From contig CAJUHV010000008.1 in NCBI GenBank assembly GCA_910586445.1, forward strand, positions 12,093 to 76,092: a DNA stretch of 64,000 nt. Direction: 5' to 3'. Source of the DNA: an uncultured Eubacterium sp. (GTDB lineage: Bacteria; Bacillota; Clostridia; Lachnospirales; Lachnospiraceae). How positions within the stretch are numbered: the first letter of the stretch is position 1; the number at the start of each line of letters is the position of its first letter. The notes beneath the pieces are model-generated. The model saw only the letters and a program-made list of their open reading frames with translations. It was not told where the DNA came from and searched no databases. Both the position numbers and the translations under genes were made by a program. Shown piece after piece: positions 51,982 through 61,247 of this stretch.

Positions 51982-53379
51982 TTACTGATCTGTTTTTTTG
52001 TCTGTATCTTTATTAACCGGCCTTAATTCATACTTCTTACCATTATATGTCAACGTTGTGTCAGGCGCTTGTGAACTATCTTCTGTTTCATCGCATGTAT
52101 ACACGATGCCTTCCAAATCCATGTAATAAAGCTTCTCATGCTCTCCAAATAGTTCTTCGTCACCCTCTCCGAAAACGCTTAAAACAATTTTTTCGGATTT
52201 TCCGTCTGATTCTATTTCAACGATCTTGGAATCTTGTATGATCTCGCCATTTTCATTTGTGGCTGTAACCGTACAGTATGCAGGCTTATTGCTCTCTGCG
52301 TTTCCTGCTTTAAGAGTTTCCGTTTCAGAAGCTGCTGCCCGGTCATTTGCTGCAAATACGGTTGCTGCACCTGCCAATAATAAAACTGCGCTAAAAACGC
52401 CTGCTTTGGTTATATTTTTATAATTCATAATCGCTGTTATCCTTTCTTTGGCCGGATTTTTTCCAAATCCGCTGCAAAATAACGTTGTTCCTTTTTGATT
52501 CTGCATAAGCGATAAAAGTGTCATTGCATATTCTTCCTTGGACGCAGCGCCATACAGTGACAAAACATATTCGTCACAGGACAATTCCAAATCCCTTGCC
52601 AGCAAAAAATACATTACCCATACGAATGGATTAAACCAATGAATGCATACGACTGCTGCTGATACAAGTTTCCACAGATTGTCATGCCTTTTCATATGAA
52701 TGTATTCATGTGTAAGCATATACTGAATCTTTGACTGCTCCAAACAGCAGAGACTTTTGGGAAATACAATCCGCTGCCTGAGCATCCCCCAGACAAGAGG
52801 CGACTGTATCCGGTCATGAATATAGACCTTCTCATAACGGGTATTTATTTTAAGCTGCTTTCGTCCTGCCAGATTCCGGGCATTGTCATACAATTTGAGC
52901 AGATCTCCCGGCGCCTTGTAATCCGTCTGCATATTTTTCAGCGGTATTGCCTGTGCCAACATCTGGTTTTCCTTTCTATAGGAATAGAAAAAGTAAATAC
53001 CAAATCCTGCTGCCCCGGCAATCCATACTGCATACAAAGCAGAGCAAAAATCACCTGCCAGCATATTCTGCAGATATCCCCTCCAGCCTTCGCCAGACAC
53101 ACCGTATGCCGCCTTATGCACTGTATCTAATGCCGCGCCCGTGTTTCCAGAAAATAAATTCTGCTTTAACATCGGCAGCATTTTTTCAATCAGCCCTAAA
53201 ACCGGAGTAGCAATCCCTTTTTTAATCGGCAGGCTGAACGGCAGAAGCAGCCTGACTAATGCAATTATCCACAGCAGCACTAATGCCCGCCTTGGGAGTT
53301 TCGAAAAACAAATGGTACGCAGCAGCACTAAAAACAAAATCAGTACTCCCGCAGAAATACTCATTTCTACTAGTTTCAT
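51982..53379 (-). CDS. BlaR1/MecR1-type M56 membrane metallopeptidase
   Basis: 465 residues. Four N-terminal hydrophobic segments surround a cytoplasmic zinc-peptidase with HEYIH (about residue 231) and a downstream ELSCDEYVL (third ligand Glu). A further membrane helix (about 328-345) precedes an external domain of 110 residues. That domain is short and lacks penicillin-binding motifs (no SxxK-type module), so beta-lactam sensing is unlikely. It probably senses another envelope or peptide signal and destroys the BlaI-type repressor. It lies 23 bases after the repressor gene. Confidence 0.9.
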   Translation of the reverse strand: MKLVEMSISAGVLILFLVLLRTICFSKLPRRALVLLWIIALVRLLLPFSLPIKKGIATPVLGLIEKMLPMLKQNLFSGNTGAALDTVHKAAYGVSGEGWRGYLQNMLAGDFCSALYAVWIAGAAGFGIYFFYSYRKENQMLAQAIPLKNMQTDYKAPGDLLKLYDNARNLAGRKQLKINTRYEKVYIHDRIQSPLVWGMLRQRIVFPKSLCCLEQSKIQYMLTHEYIHMKRHDNLWKLVSAAVVCIHWFNPFVWVMYFLLARDLELSCDEYVLSLYGAASKEEYAMTLLSLMQNQKGTTLFCSGFGKNPAKERITAIMNYKNITKAGVFSAVLLLAGAATVFAANDRAAASETETLKAGNAESNKPAYCTVTATNENGEIIQDSKIVEIESDGKSEKIVLSVFGEGDEELFGEHEKLYYMDLEGIVYTCDETEDSSQAPDTTLTYNGKKYELRPVNKDTDKKTDQ

Positions 53380-53402
53380 ACACTTATTCCCCGCTTCACT
53401 GA

Positions 53403-53783
53403 TTACTGGCCGGATGGATTCGACATATTTGAAATCATTTCTTTCAGTTGATCGACTTCTTCCTCCGTCAGCCTGCTGTTAGACAGGAACGCTGCAAAAA
53501 ACTTTTGTTTTGATCCGTCAAACATTTTGTCAATCAGCTCGTCCGTCTCATAGCTCTGAGCCTGCTGCCTTGTCACCTGTGCATGGCAGATAAATTTTGG
53601 ATCTCTGCGCTCAATTGCACCTTTTGCAATGCACTTTTTGATCACGGTATACGTTGTGTTCCGGTTCCAGCCGATCTCATCTAACAGGATCTTTGCTATC
53701 TGTCCGGCTGTCAGATCTCTGTCTGCCCTCCACAGTACATCCATCACTTTTAATTCAGAATCAAATAATTTCACTTCCATCAC
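53403..53783 (-). CDS. BlaI/MecI/CopY-family repressor
   Basis: 126 residues. The winged-helix domain reads LFDSELKVMDVLWRADRDLTAGQIAKILLDEIGWNRNTTYTVIKKCIAKGAIER, the penicillinase-repressor family pattern. The C-terminal helices (SKQKFFAAFLSNSRLTEEEVDQLKEMI) are the dimer region that contains the usual cleavage site. It should bind the two ACTATT dyads just upstream and be released when the BlaR1-type partner cleaves it. Overproduction targets are unknown; no beta-lactamase gene is in the window. Confidence 0.95.
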   Translation of the reverse strand: MMEVKLFDSELKVMDVLWRADRDLTAGQIAKILLDEIGWNRNTTYTVIKKCIAKGAIERRDPKFICHAQVTRQQAQSYETDELIDKMFDGSKQKFFAAFLSNSRLTEEEVDQLKEMISNMSNPSGQ

Positions 53784-53800
53784 TTTTCCTCCATAAACTG

Positions 53801-53855
53801 ACTATTGCAATAGTGTTTACATTTGAATACTATCACAATAGTCATCATTTGTCAA
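53801..53855 (-). promoter_or_regulatory. Promoter and two operators of the BlaI-BlaR1 pair
   Basis: Minus strand: TTGACA (53855-53850), 17-base spacer, TAGTAT (53832-53827). Two 14-base dyads, ACTATTGCAATAGT (53801-53814, perfect) and ACTATCACAATAGT (53829-53842), lie 28 bases apart centre to centre. One covers the -10 region and the other lies downstream of it. This is a typical autorepression layout. Confidence 0.85.
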
Positions 53856-53997
53856 TATTTATTTTCTCATTAAATTTTCTTAATATAAATTCATGACGTG
53901 CTTTACAAAATCGATTTTCTCATTTATACTGTCAATAGTTTAAATTAGATATAAAAGAATTTATAGTTACTATTCACAGCAAACAGATCAACATGCT

Positions 53998-54191
53998 AGA
54001 GCGTGTCTTAAAAATGCTTTCTGTCAGCTGTGCGTCACAATTCAAGCTTCTTGGACTACTAATGTCCAAGATGATGTGGGAGATTTGACCCGAATGAGGC
54101 AGGCGCAGCGGGCTGCGTTGACCGAATGAGGGCCAAATATACCGCAAAATGGGGCGTGCAGATGGCAGGAATGATTTTTAAGACACGCTCT
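53998..54191. mobile_element. MITE-like element, 194-bp copy
   Basis: The ends AGAGCGTGTCTTAAAAAT and their exact complement form near-perfect terminal inverted repeats. TA stands on both outer sides if the element is taken as GAGC...GCTC, consistent with a TA target duplication. It is the reverse orientation of the 45.7-kb copy. It has no coding capacity. Confidence 0.88.
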
Positions 54192-54214
54192 AGAATAAAG
54201 GACTCGATAATCAT

Positions 54215-54370
54215 ATGGACAAAAAGGAACATATAATTCAACTGATCGATGATATGCTGGAACGCAAGCGGGTTTTTTTTACCAATATCATTGAAGCTTT
54301 AAAATCCTACGCTGAAGACGCAGTAGATCCGGACGAATGGGACTTGGAAATGATGAATGATAAAAAATAA
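54215..54370 (+). CDS. Small acidic protein, 51 residues
   Basis: ATG at 54215 with AAAGGA 11 bases upstream. It begins MDKKEHIIQLIDDMLERKRV and ends in MMNDKK. It is predicted to be a helical, acidic soluble protein without membrane segment. It lies just past the MITE on the plus strand, alone between the repressor operon and the sortase gene. I do not recognise it. Codon use and the ribosome site look genuine but the short length keeps confidence low. Confidence 0.45.
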   Translation: MDKKEHIIQLIDDMLERKRVFFTNIIEALKSYAEDAVDPDEWDLEMMNDKK

Positions 54371-54406
54371 TAAAAAGTAATAAAAATAATAAAAATTTAA
54401 CTTCGT

Positions 54407-56329
54407 CTAATTTTCTTCCCGCTTTGCTACTACCACCAGCCTCCCATTCTCCCGAGAATATTCACAGGTAGACAGCATCAGCAGTTTATCCCCATACTGC
54501 AGATCTACACCTGTATCATACAGTTTATTTTCATTGATAAAATCTAAACATTCCTGATATTCGCTCTTAGAGCTATAATTGTAAAAACGATAATAACGAA
54601 ACCCTTCTTCTTCCTGATACAGTACCCTGCTCATAAAAACGGCTGCGATCTGATAGGTTCCTGTCTCATAAATCGTATCATACTGTATTGTCTGGTGCTG
54701 CCTGTAATAATCAGGATCTTTGTATTTCTCTAATATGCCGAAATTATGTCCATTGCTCATATTGTGCCCATAAATAACGGTATTGTCATCCTGCGGATAG
54801 CAGCTGCTTTTGCTTTCCACAAACAGGGAGCCTTCTTCTGCCTGTTTCCCTGTATAGTCCCTATGCAGATAAAAATAACGCTCGCCTCTTTTTTCATCAT
54901 CGGACTGCATAACCGGATGATCTATTTCCGTATCCGGTATTTTCAGCCATCCAAACAAATCTGGATATTGTTTCTGAAATGCCTTATACTGCGGCAATAT
55001 TTTTGGTTTTGCTGCATTTTCTGAATGTTCTGCTGCACTCCGGGCTCCATCCGTGCCCTGCGGATCGTCCTGTCCATTTCCCGACGTATTCTGCCCGCTG
55101 CCCCCGCTTTGTCTATTCACAGACGCGCTCTGTCCACTGCTTTTATCCTGTCCGTTTCCTGACACTTCCTGCCCGCTGTCTGTATTCCTGACGTTCCCAG
55201 AAATGTCCTGGCCGCTGCTTTCATTCTGTCCGTTTCCTGATATATCCTCACTGTTTTTATCCTGTCCATTTGTATCCTGTCTGGTGCCTGCACCACTCCC
55301 TGAAATGTCCTGGCCGCCTGTATTCCGGACATTCTTTGACATATTCTGGCTGCCGCCTGCATTCTGGCCGTTCTCTAGCATGTCCTGGCCGCTGCCTGCT
55401 GCACCGCTATCTGCATTCTGCAGACGGCTTAATGTATCCTGATTATTTCCTGCCACATTCATCACGCTGCCCGACGTGTCCCTGCTCCCGGCATTTTTTT
55501 CTATGTCAGCCTGACCGCTTTTGATATCTGTTATTTTTTGATCGGAAGTACCTGCAAACATCTGTCCAATCATAGAAATGAAATCATCTGGTGTCCGCGT
55601 ATACGTCCATACGGCTATGCCTCCCGTAGAAATACTCACTGCCAGCATACATAACAGCTTTTTTTTCAAAGGCCATCTATGCTTCTTCGCCCGGCTGCTG
55701 CCCTGCTGAGTCTTTAATTCCTGCTCGAGCTCTGCCTGTATTTCGTCTATAATCGTCTCTTTCTTCTCATATTTTTCTTCGAGCAGCTCTACAAAGCCTT
55801 CTCCAAGCCAGCTGGAAAAAGAGTCTTTCTCTTTCTTCTTTAAAATGGATATTGCCTTTCGTACTTCTGCCTCATTTTCCCAATTACATGTATCACATAT
55901 GGCTTGAATTGTGTAAATATCACGCCTCAGAAGCCTCTGGCTCTGCGTCAGGTTCAGCTCCAGCTTATCACCCAGATGTGTGATAAATATCCTGCCAAAT
56001 CTGGTATGAAAATAAGCAGATGCTTTTGCTGATAATTCCTCATACCGGCCGAGCCAGTACCGCTCATCCTCATTCTGACCGTCATGAATCAGATCTAATA
56101 AAAAACGCACATCTTTCTGCAGCTTTGCCCAGTCAAGCACAACGCTCTGATCTAGTGACTCACAGAGCAGGCCGAAGAAAGCTCTCCCCAATTCCCCTGC
56201 AAACACCAAGTCCTGTTTCTGGGCCAGTTCTCTGCAGTACTGTACCAGCTGCCGCTCACTCATGCGCCAGCATTCAGCTGCCATCCGTTCTATGTTTTTC
56301 AGATCTACCCATTCAATATTCCACTTCAT
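54407..56329 (-). CDS. Class B sortase with large cytoplasmic N-terminal domain
   Basis: 640 residues from the ATG at 56329 (AAAGGA five bases upstream). Residues 1-230 are soluble, helical and charged. A membrane helix follows (about 235-255), then a 170-residue low-complexity linker rich in Gly, Gln, Asn and Ser (SGNGQ/SGQDISGN-like units), and the sortase fold (about 435-640). Catalytic residues are His522 in YGHNM, Cys622 in LSTCEYS and Arg630 in GRLVVV, the class B pattern. It should attach surface proteins to peptidoglycan or build pili. The big cytoplasmic domain is unusual for sortases and not recognised. No protein with a sorting signal was seen in the window. Confidence 0.88.
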   Translation of the reverse strand: MKWNIEWVDLKNIERMAAECWRMSERQLVQYCRELAQKQDLVFAGELGRAFFGLLCESLDQSVVLDWAKLQKDVRFLLDLIHDGQNEDERYWLGRYEELSAKASAYFHTRFGRIFITHLGDKLELNLTQSQRLLRRDIYTIQAICDTCNWENEAEVRKAISILKKKEKDSFSSWLGEGFVELLEEKYEKKETIIDEIQAELEQELKTQQGSSRAKKHRWPLKKKLLCMLAVSISTGGIAVWTYTRTPDDFISMIGQMFAGTSDQKITDIKSGQADIEKNAGSRDTSGSVMNVAGNNQDTLSRLQNADSGAAGSGQDMLENGQNAGGSQNMSKNVRNTGGQDISGSGAGTRQDTNGQDKNSEDISGNGQNESSGQDISGNVRNTDSGQEVSGNGQDKSSGQSASVNRQSGGSGQNTSGNGQDDPQGTDGARSAAEHSENAAKPKILPQYKAFQKQYPDLFGWLKIPDTEIDHPVMQSDDEKRGERYFYLHRDYTGKQAEEGSLFVESKSSCYPQDDNTVIYGHNMSNGHNFGILEKYKDPDYYRQHQTIQYDTIYETGTYQIAAVFMSRVLYQEEEGFRYYRFYNYSSKSEYQECLDFINENKLYDTGVDLQYGDKLLMLSTCEYSRENGRLVVVAKREEN

Positions 56330-56686
56330 AGTTATCCTTTGATTCCCGCCGCACAGGCCCTTAATTATTATTTCATTATTATAACACACGTATTGTATTT
56401 TATCCAGAAAATTACAAAAACCATCTTAATAAAAAATCCGCAGCCAGCTGCAAATAACTATATAAGCTATTTACAGGCAGCTGCGGACAATCCGGCAGTC
56501 TGTTTCTACGATACTGCTTTCTTTATATTCTATTCTGGTTTCTATGCCTTTTACTGTCTGGGTCTGTCGCAGCAAAGACTGCACATACAAGATATAGCTT
56601 TAATTCCAAATCGGATTCTGATAGATCTTGTATATACATTTCTTAGTTCGGCTGCCCCTTATTTTATATACATACATGCATTCATG

Positions 56687-58678
56687 CTACTCTTTTATCC
56701 GCATGCCTTTTGACTGACTGTATGACCCATAGATTTTTTTGCCAGTAGAATCCAGACGGTATGCACGTACTTTTACAAAATATTTTTTGCCTTCCTTTAA
56801 ATCCTTTAACGTCTTGGCGGTAGATGTTACAAGCATCTTATTCGTAGCATCATCTGAAAAATACCTGTCTGTAGAATATGCGATATCATAGCCTGCTGCA
56901 CCAGATACTTTTGCATAGCTGATTTTCAGCTGGCCGCTCTGGCTGGATTTTAATGTCGGCGTATTTACTTTGCCCGGCTTTTTGGCACTTGACCATTGTG
57001 CATACAGTGTAGCCGACTCATTCGGTACCGTCAGTGCAAACACCTTCTGTCCGCCGGTTGCCTGTGTATACCAGCCATTAAACAGATAATTTTCCCGCTC
57101 TGCCACCGGCAGCACGCCGATCGCTTCACCCGCTTTGATAATGATTTTGCTGCGTCCCGTATTATTGCCTCCGTTTGCGTTGAATGCAAACTCATAATAC
57201 TGCGAAGCCGTATCCAGCTTTGAGGCCGTGACGGTAACAGTCTGTGTATACCCGCCGTATGACACCGTGATTGTATTTTTTCCTTCTGTTAGTGTCTTCT
57301 GTGATACAGTAAAATCATATACCCGCTGGGATGAGCCGTCTGAGTAGCGGGCACCTACAACCATGCCGTTTGAAACATCTGTTCCTGCTACGGCAGTTCC
57401 ATTATAAAATGCCGTAATTCCTGTCAATGTCTTGTCCCGTTTCCAATATGCGTAATAGGTCATATTGCGGGAAATACGTGTTGTATTAGTAAGCTGTACA
57501 CCGTCTCCGTTTTTACCTGTAAACCATCCGAGGAATTCTGCACCAGCCATCGTAGGTGTAGGCAGTGAAGAAATCACACCCTGTTCTTCTACTGTAATAG
57601 GCAGAATCGAGTTTCCTCCCTGGCTGTCAAATGTAACTGTAAACATTCTCTTAGAAGGATCATAGCTGCCCAGTGAGAAGAACTGGACTGTATACTGAAT
57701 CGGAGTCGTATCTCCGTTTACAGTCACCATAAATGTATCTCCTGACTGATAAGAGCCTATTGTCTGCATAGATGGGCGGAAAATAATACATCCTGTCTGA
57801 CCATAATTATCATTGCTTACCCAAAATTCTCCATCTGAAGATCCACGAGAAAAATACCATCTTTTGTTATCTGACAGCCTTGTAAGAACAACGCTGATAT
57901 CGTTCGCATTTACCTGATGTCCAAGGCTGATGCTCCATGGATGCAGCGTCGAAAAATATTCTACCGGCATATTCTGTGCCGGCCATGCAACACCTGTTTC
58001 ATTTGACCATGCATAATTTGACTCGTATGTATAAGCACAGCTGTATGTACCGCTCGTACCGCTGACTGCACCAAATCCAATCTGAGTTGCCAGCGGATAC
58101 AGCAGACGCCTGCGGTGTTCCAGTGTATAAATATTTGTAGTGTCTCCGTCATTCATCCAGTCTGATACAATCGTCTCATTTAATCCACGGTTTGCCCATG
58201 ATGACCAGGCCAGATTAGATCTTTCAGCACCCACCGAAGCCAGCTGATAGAGCTGGTCGCTGATTCCTGCCGGACGCGCAGGTGTTTTTGACAGACTGCC
58301 GTTTAAATAATTGATAAATGCTGCCGCCTGTGCATACTGGCTGTATGAATCTGATATGGACACCATATTTGACAAGCCGGCAATATATCTCATCTGATTT
58401 ACCATATTTGCCGCTGACTGCTGTGTATCATACGATAAAGCTCCCGGCTCAAATGGTGTCTGAAAATAAGGATTCCTTACAAAAGTAAGATTGCTCGATG
58501 TCGTGGCGCCGTTATTCCTTATATAAGTACGGATCTCATCCTGCGTACGGTACTGTACGTTCACCCCCTGCGCAGCATGGGCCTGCATATTCTTTCCGAT
58601 AAACAGACATGCCAGCACTGCCGCTAAAAATGACAGTACGTATATCGCTACATATTTTCTTTTTCCAACCCGAATCAT
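56687..58678 (-). CDS. Secreted CAP-domain protein with InlB-type repeats and Fn3
   Basis: 663 residues. The signal peptide is about 36 residues (cut near AHA-AQG). A CAP/SCP-like domain follows (about 70-220, with NQMRYIAGLSNMV and TLEHRRRLLYPLATQIGFGAV). Two InlB B-repeat (Flg_new) modules are at about 345-410 (GWFTGKNGDGVQLTN) and 505-565 (GWYTQATGGQKVF), with an Ig-like segment between them. A C-terminal fibronectin-III domain is at about 570-663 (AAGYDIAYSTDRYF). No LPXTG or anchor is seen. CAP proteins can bind lipids or act as peptidases; here role is unknown. The 297-base gap on its 3' side (56390-56686) has no gene. Confidence 0.82.
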   Translation of the reverse strand: MIRVGKRKYVAIYVLSFLAAVLACLFIGKNMQAHAAQGVNVQYRTQDEIRTYIRNNGATTSSNLTFVRNPYFQTPFEPGALSYDTQQSAANMVNQMRYIAGLSNMVSISDSYSQYAQAAAFINYLNGSLSKTPARPAGISDQLYQLASVGAERSNLAWSSWANRGLNETIVSDWMNDGDTTNIYTLEHRRRLLYPLATQIGFGAVSGTSGTYSCAYTYESNYAWSNETGVAWPAQNMPVEYFSTLHPWSISLGHQVNANDISVVLTRLSDNKRWYFSRGSSDGEFWVSNDNYGQTGCIIFRPSMQTIGSYQSGDTFMVTVNGDTTPIQYTVQFFSLGSYDPSKRMFTVTFDSQGGNSILPITVEEQGVISSLPTPTMAGAEFLGWFTGKNGDGVQLTNTTRISRNMTYYAYWKRDKTLTGITAFYNGTAVAGTDVSNGMVVGARYSDGSSQRVYDFTVSQKTLTEGKNTITVSYGGYTQTVTVTASKLDTASQYYEFAFNANGGNNTGRSKIIIKAGEAIGVLPVAERENYLFNGWYTQATGGQKVFALTVPNESATLYAQWSSAKKPGKVNTPTLKSSQSGQLKISYAKVSGAAGYDIAYSTDRYFSDDATNKMLVTSTAKTLKDLKEGKKYFVKVRAYRLDSTGKKIYGSYSQSKGMRIKE

Positions 58679-58844
58679 AATCCATTCCTCCTTTTCATTC
58701 TTTGTGTTGTCATACTTCGGCTTGTATCTTTCATCCCGCTAAATCTTGAATCTGCATCCCTCCTTCCGCCTCCTGCAGGCTGATCCGGCTGATTTATTAT
58801 ATCACATTATTTATATACTTTATCTTTTGCACTAAATAACCAGC

Positions 58845-60929
58845 CTATTTTTTTACTCTGACCTTGCACCTTAATACCGTGCCGTCATAGGTAACTGCCG
58901 TAATATAAGCTGTTCCCTTCTTCTTGGCTTTTACCTTGCCGTTTTTTGTTACAGAAGCAACTTTTTTCTTGGAAGTAGACCATGTAATACGGCTGTTTTC
59001 CAATCCATCTATAAAAAGTCTGGTTGTCTTTCCTTTTTTAATAGTTACTTTCTTCTTATTTAATTTCCAGCTGTACAGTTTTGACCATTTTGCATATACC
59101 GAAGTATTTGGCTGTGTCACCGTATCTGCCGATACACGCTGTGTGCATCTTTCATCCAGATACCATCCGTCAAACACATATCCCGCACGGACCGGCACAT
59201 ATCCGCCCAATGCTTCTAATAATTTGCCGCCCTCAGTCACCCAGACATTTGTCATATTCGGCACATTTCCAACTGCTACCGAAGTACGCTGATAACCGAT
59301 TACCGAAAACGTAGCCCGTCTTCCCTCATAGAAAACAGTAATCACATTGCTCCCCGGCTGAATGGTCTGGGTACTGAGCGTATAGCCTGACACGATCTCT
59401 GAAGTGCCGTCTGAATAATATGCCGTCACTATGAGATTTCCATAAGAGGTAAATGTACCGACAGGCGCTTCGCCGCCTTTAAATTCTGCGGTAATCTCCC
59501 TGACAATCCTTGCCCTGGCATGTGCCGTGACTGTTACGGTCTGCACGTGCCCTGCATAAGTAACGGTAAATGTATTGCTGCCCTCCTGCAGGACAGACTG
59601 AGATGTTGTATAACCCATTACATTTTCGGTAGTTCCGTCAGAATATAATACTGATACCGTTAATCCGGTATAAGTATTATCTCCTGCATATGCCGTACCG
59701 GTATAATATGCGCGCAGTGCGATAATCGTCTTTCCTGCTGCTGCCCAGTGTGCATAATAAATGGTGCTCTTTTCAATTCTGGTGCTGGTCGTAAGCATGC
59801 TGCCTGACCCATTGACTCCTGTATACCATCCCCGGAACGTATAGCCGGTTCTGGTACTGGTAGGTACATATGGAAGGGTTGCTCCTGCTGCCACACTCAT
59901 ATCGGCCACTGCTGAACCGCCCTCCGGCCGGAAACTCACCGTCACATTCGTTGTCGAAGGCGGTGCAGGCTTATCCGGCTCATCTGGTTTGCCTGGTTCA
60001 TCCGGCCCATCTGGTTTATCCGGCTTGTCCTCATCCTTTACACCTGTTACTTTAATGGTCTGGCTCTGTCCCATGCAGATAATCGTAAGGATATTTTCCC
60101 CTTCTTTAATCTCGTAATCTGCGATCTCATATTGATCCGTAACTTCTTCTTTTCCATCTGAATAAATAACGGTCACTACAAGATCAGACCTGTTCACATG
60201 TCCGCCGACAGCTACATTCCCGCCTTTATATTCTACCTTTAAGGCTGAAGCCGTTACAACAGCCGCTTTCTCCCAGTGTGCAATGCATGTCATGTCATCC
60301 TTTACGATGTATTCCGGCGAGATCATCAGGCTGCCTCCGGTCTGGACATCCGCCCACCAACCCAAAAATGTGTACTGCTTGCGAACCGGCGTCGGCAGTT
60401 CTCCGATCTGGGTGTCTCGTTTCTTTTTCAAAGAACCCGGAGTGACTGTACCGCCATTTGCATTCAATGTTATCGTACACTCATCATCCTGATTATCTGC
60501 ATCCGGCACTTCGTCTTTTGGAATATAATGATCTCCCGGCTCAGGATCATCATCTTTTATCGGCACCGCTGGTCTATCCGGCTTTTTGTCCGGTACCGAA
60601 GCTTTCGCCCCCTCTACTACAACCCTGCACGTTTTACTGCTGCTGCCGGATCTGCATACAATCTTTGCCGTTCCTTTTTTCACTGCTTTGATTGTGACTG
60701 TATTTTTGCCGGCAGACGTTTTTGTTATTTTTACAATTTTGCTATTGCTGCTTGACCATTGAAGCTCCTGCCCGCCTTCCGCTTTCACCTTGGCAGTCTG
60801 TCCGACCGACAGAACAATTTTGTTCTTATTCAGCTTCAAGGCTGTTTTCGCTTCGTGAATGCCTGCCGGAAATATAATCAGCAGTAGACACAGCAGCGTA
60901 AACAAAAAAACCGGACTTTTCTTTTTCAT
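58845..60929 (-). CDS. Secreted multi-repeat surface protein (Big_2 and InlB repeats)
   Basis: 694 residues from the ATG at 60929 (GAGG nine bases upstream). The signal peptide is about 28 residues. One Big_2 domain follows (about 30-105), then a Pro/Asp/Lys-rich linker. InlB-type repeats recognised by YTFLGWWAD, YTFRGWYTG and YVFDGWYLD alternate with Ig-like segments that repeat SDGKEEVTDQ-like strands. A second linker of Pro-Asp-Glu-Lys units (PDKPDGPDEPGKP) is near 315-340. A final Big_2 domain ends the protein. No anchor motif is present. It is related in modules to the CAP protein next to it and probably mediates cell-surface contact. Function is not otherwise known. Confidence 0.8.
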   Translation of the reverse strand: MKKKSPVFLFTLLCLLLIIFPAGIHEAKTALKLNKNKIVLSVGQTAKVKAEGGQELQWSSSNSKIVKITKTSAGKNTVTIKAVKKGTAKIVCRSGSSSKTCRVVVEGAKASVPDKKPDRPAVPIKDDDPEPGDHYIPKDEVPDADNQDDECTITLNANGGTVTPGSLKKKRDTQIGELPTPVRKQYTFLGWWADVQTGGSLMISPEYIVKDDMTCIAHWEKAAVVTASALKVEYKGGNVAVGGHVNRSDLVVTVIYSDGKEEVTDQYEIADYEIKEGENILTIICMGQSQTIKVTGVKDEDKPDKPDGPDEPGKPDEPDKPAPPSTTNVTVSFRPEGGSAVADMSVAAGATLPYVPTSTRTGYTFRGWYTGVNGSGSMLTTSTRIEKSTIYYAHWAAAGKTIIALRAYYTGTAYAGDNTYTGLTVSVLYSDGTTENVMGYTTSQSVLQEGSNTFTVTYAGHVQTVTVTAHARARIVREITAEFKGGEAPVGTFTSYGNLIVTAYYSDGTSEIVSGYTLSTQTIQPGSNVITVFYEGRRATFSVIGYQRTSVAVGNVPNMTNVWVTEGGKLLEALGGYVPVRAGYVFDGWYLDERCTQRVSADTVTQPNTSVYAKWSKLYSWKLNKKKVTIKKGKTTRLFIDGLENSRITWSTSKKKVASVTKNGKVKAKKKGTAYITAVTYDGTVLRCKVRVKK

Positions 60930-61040
60930 ATACATACGCCTCACTTTCCTTAAAGAAAACACCCCTGCCTTCCATTAATTGTTTTTGATCTTCTTATTAT
61001 ACTTTACTTTTCGTATCTATTCCACACTTTCTTTCTTAAA

Positions 61041-61192
61041 TTTCATTTTCCATACATTTGTCTGATTATTTTCTATGATTTCATTTTCCATAGCCTTATC
61101 TGATTATTTTCTATGATTTCATTTTCCATAGACTTGTCTGATTATTTTCTATGATTTCATTTTCCATAGGCTTGTCTGATTATTTTCTATTA
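61041..61192. repeat. Four tandem 38-bp repeats, non-coding
   Basis: Units start at 61041, 61079, 61117 and 61155, each TTTCATTTTCCATA... with only a few differences, and the last is slightly short. They lie between the start of the InlB-repeat gene and the end of the CotH gene. They have no spacers, so this is not a CRISPR array. Confidence 0.9.
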
Positions 61193-61198
61193 TAACAT

Positions 61199-61239
61199 AA
61201 AAAAAGAGCATTTAAAGAACTCTTTGCTTTAAATGCTCT
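61199..61239 (-). terminator. Terminator of the CotH operon
   Basis: Minus strand: AGAGCATTTAAAG/CTTTAAATGCTCT, a perfect 13-base-pair stem followed by TTTTTTTAT, eight bases past the CotH stop. Confidence 0.95.
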
Positions 61240-61247
61240 AATTATAT

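Noticed and set aside
53379..53403. Beta-lactam resistance operon
   Set aside because: The repressor and M56 peptidase are present, but no beta-lactamase or extra PBP is adjacent and the sensor lacks penicillin-binding motifs.
58845..60929. Sortase substrate
   Set aside because: Neither this protein nor the CAP protein ends in a sorting motif plus hydrophobic helix plus basic tail.
61041..61192. CRISPR array
   Set aside because: Repeats are directly adjacent without spacers, and no cas genes are present.
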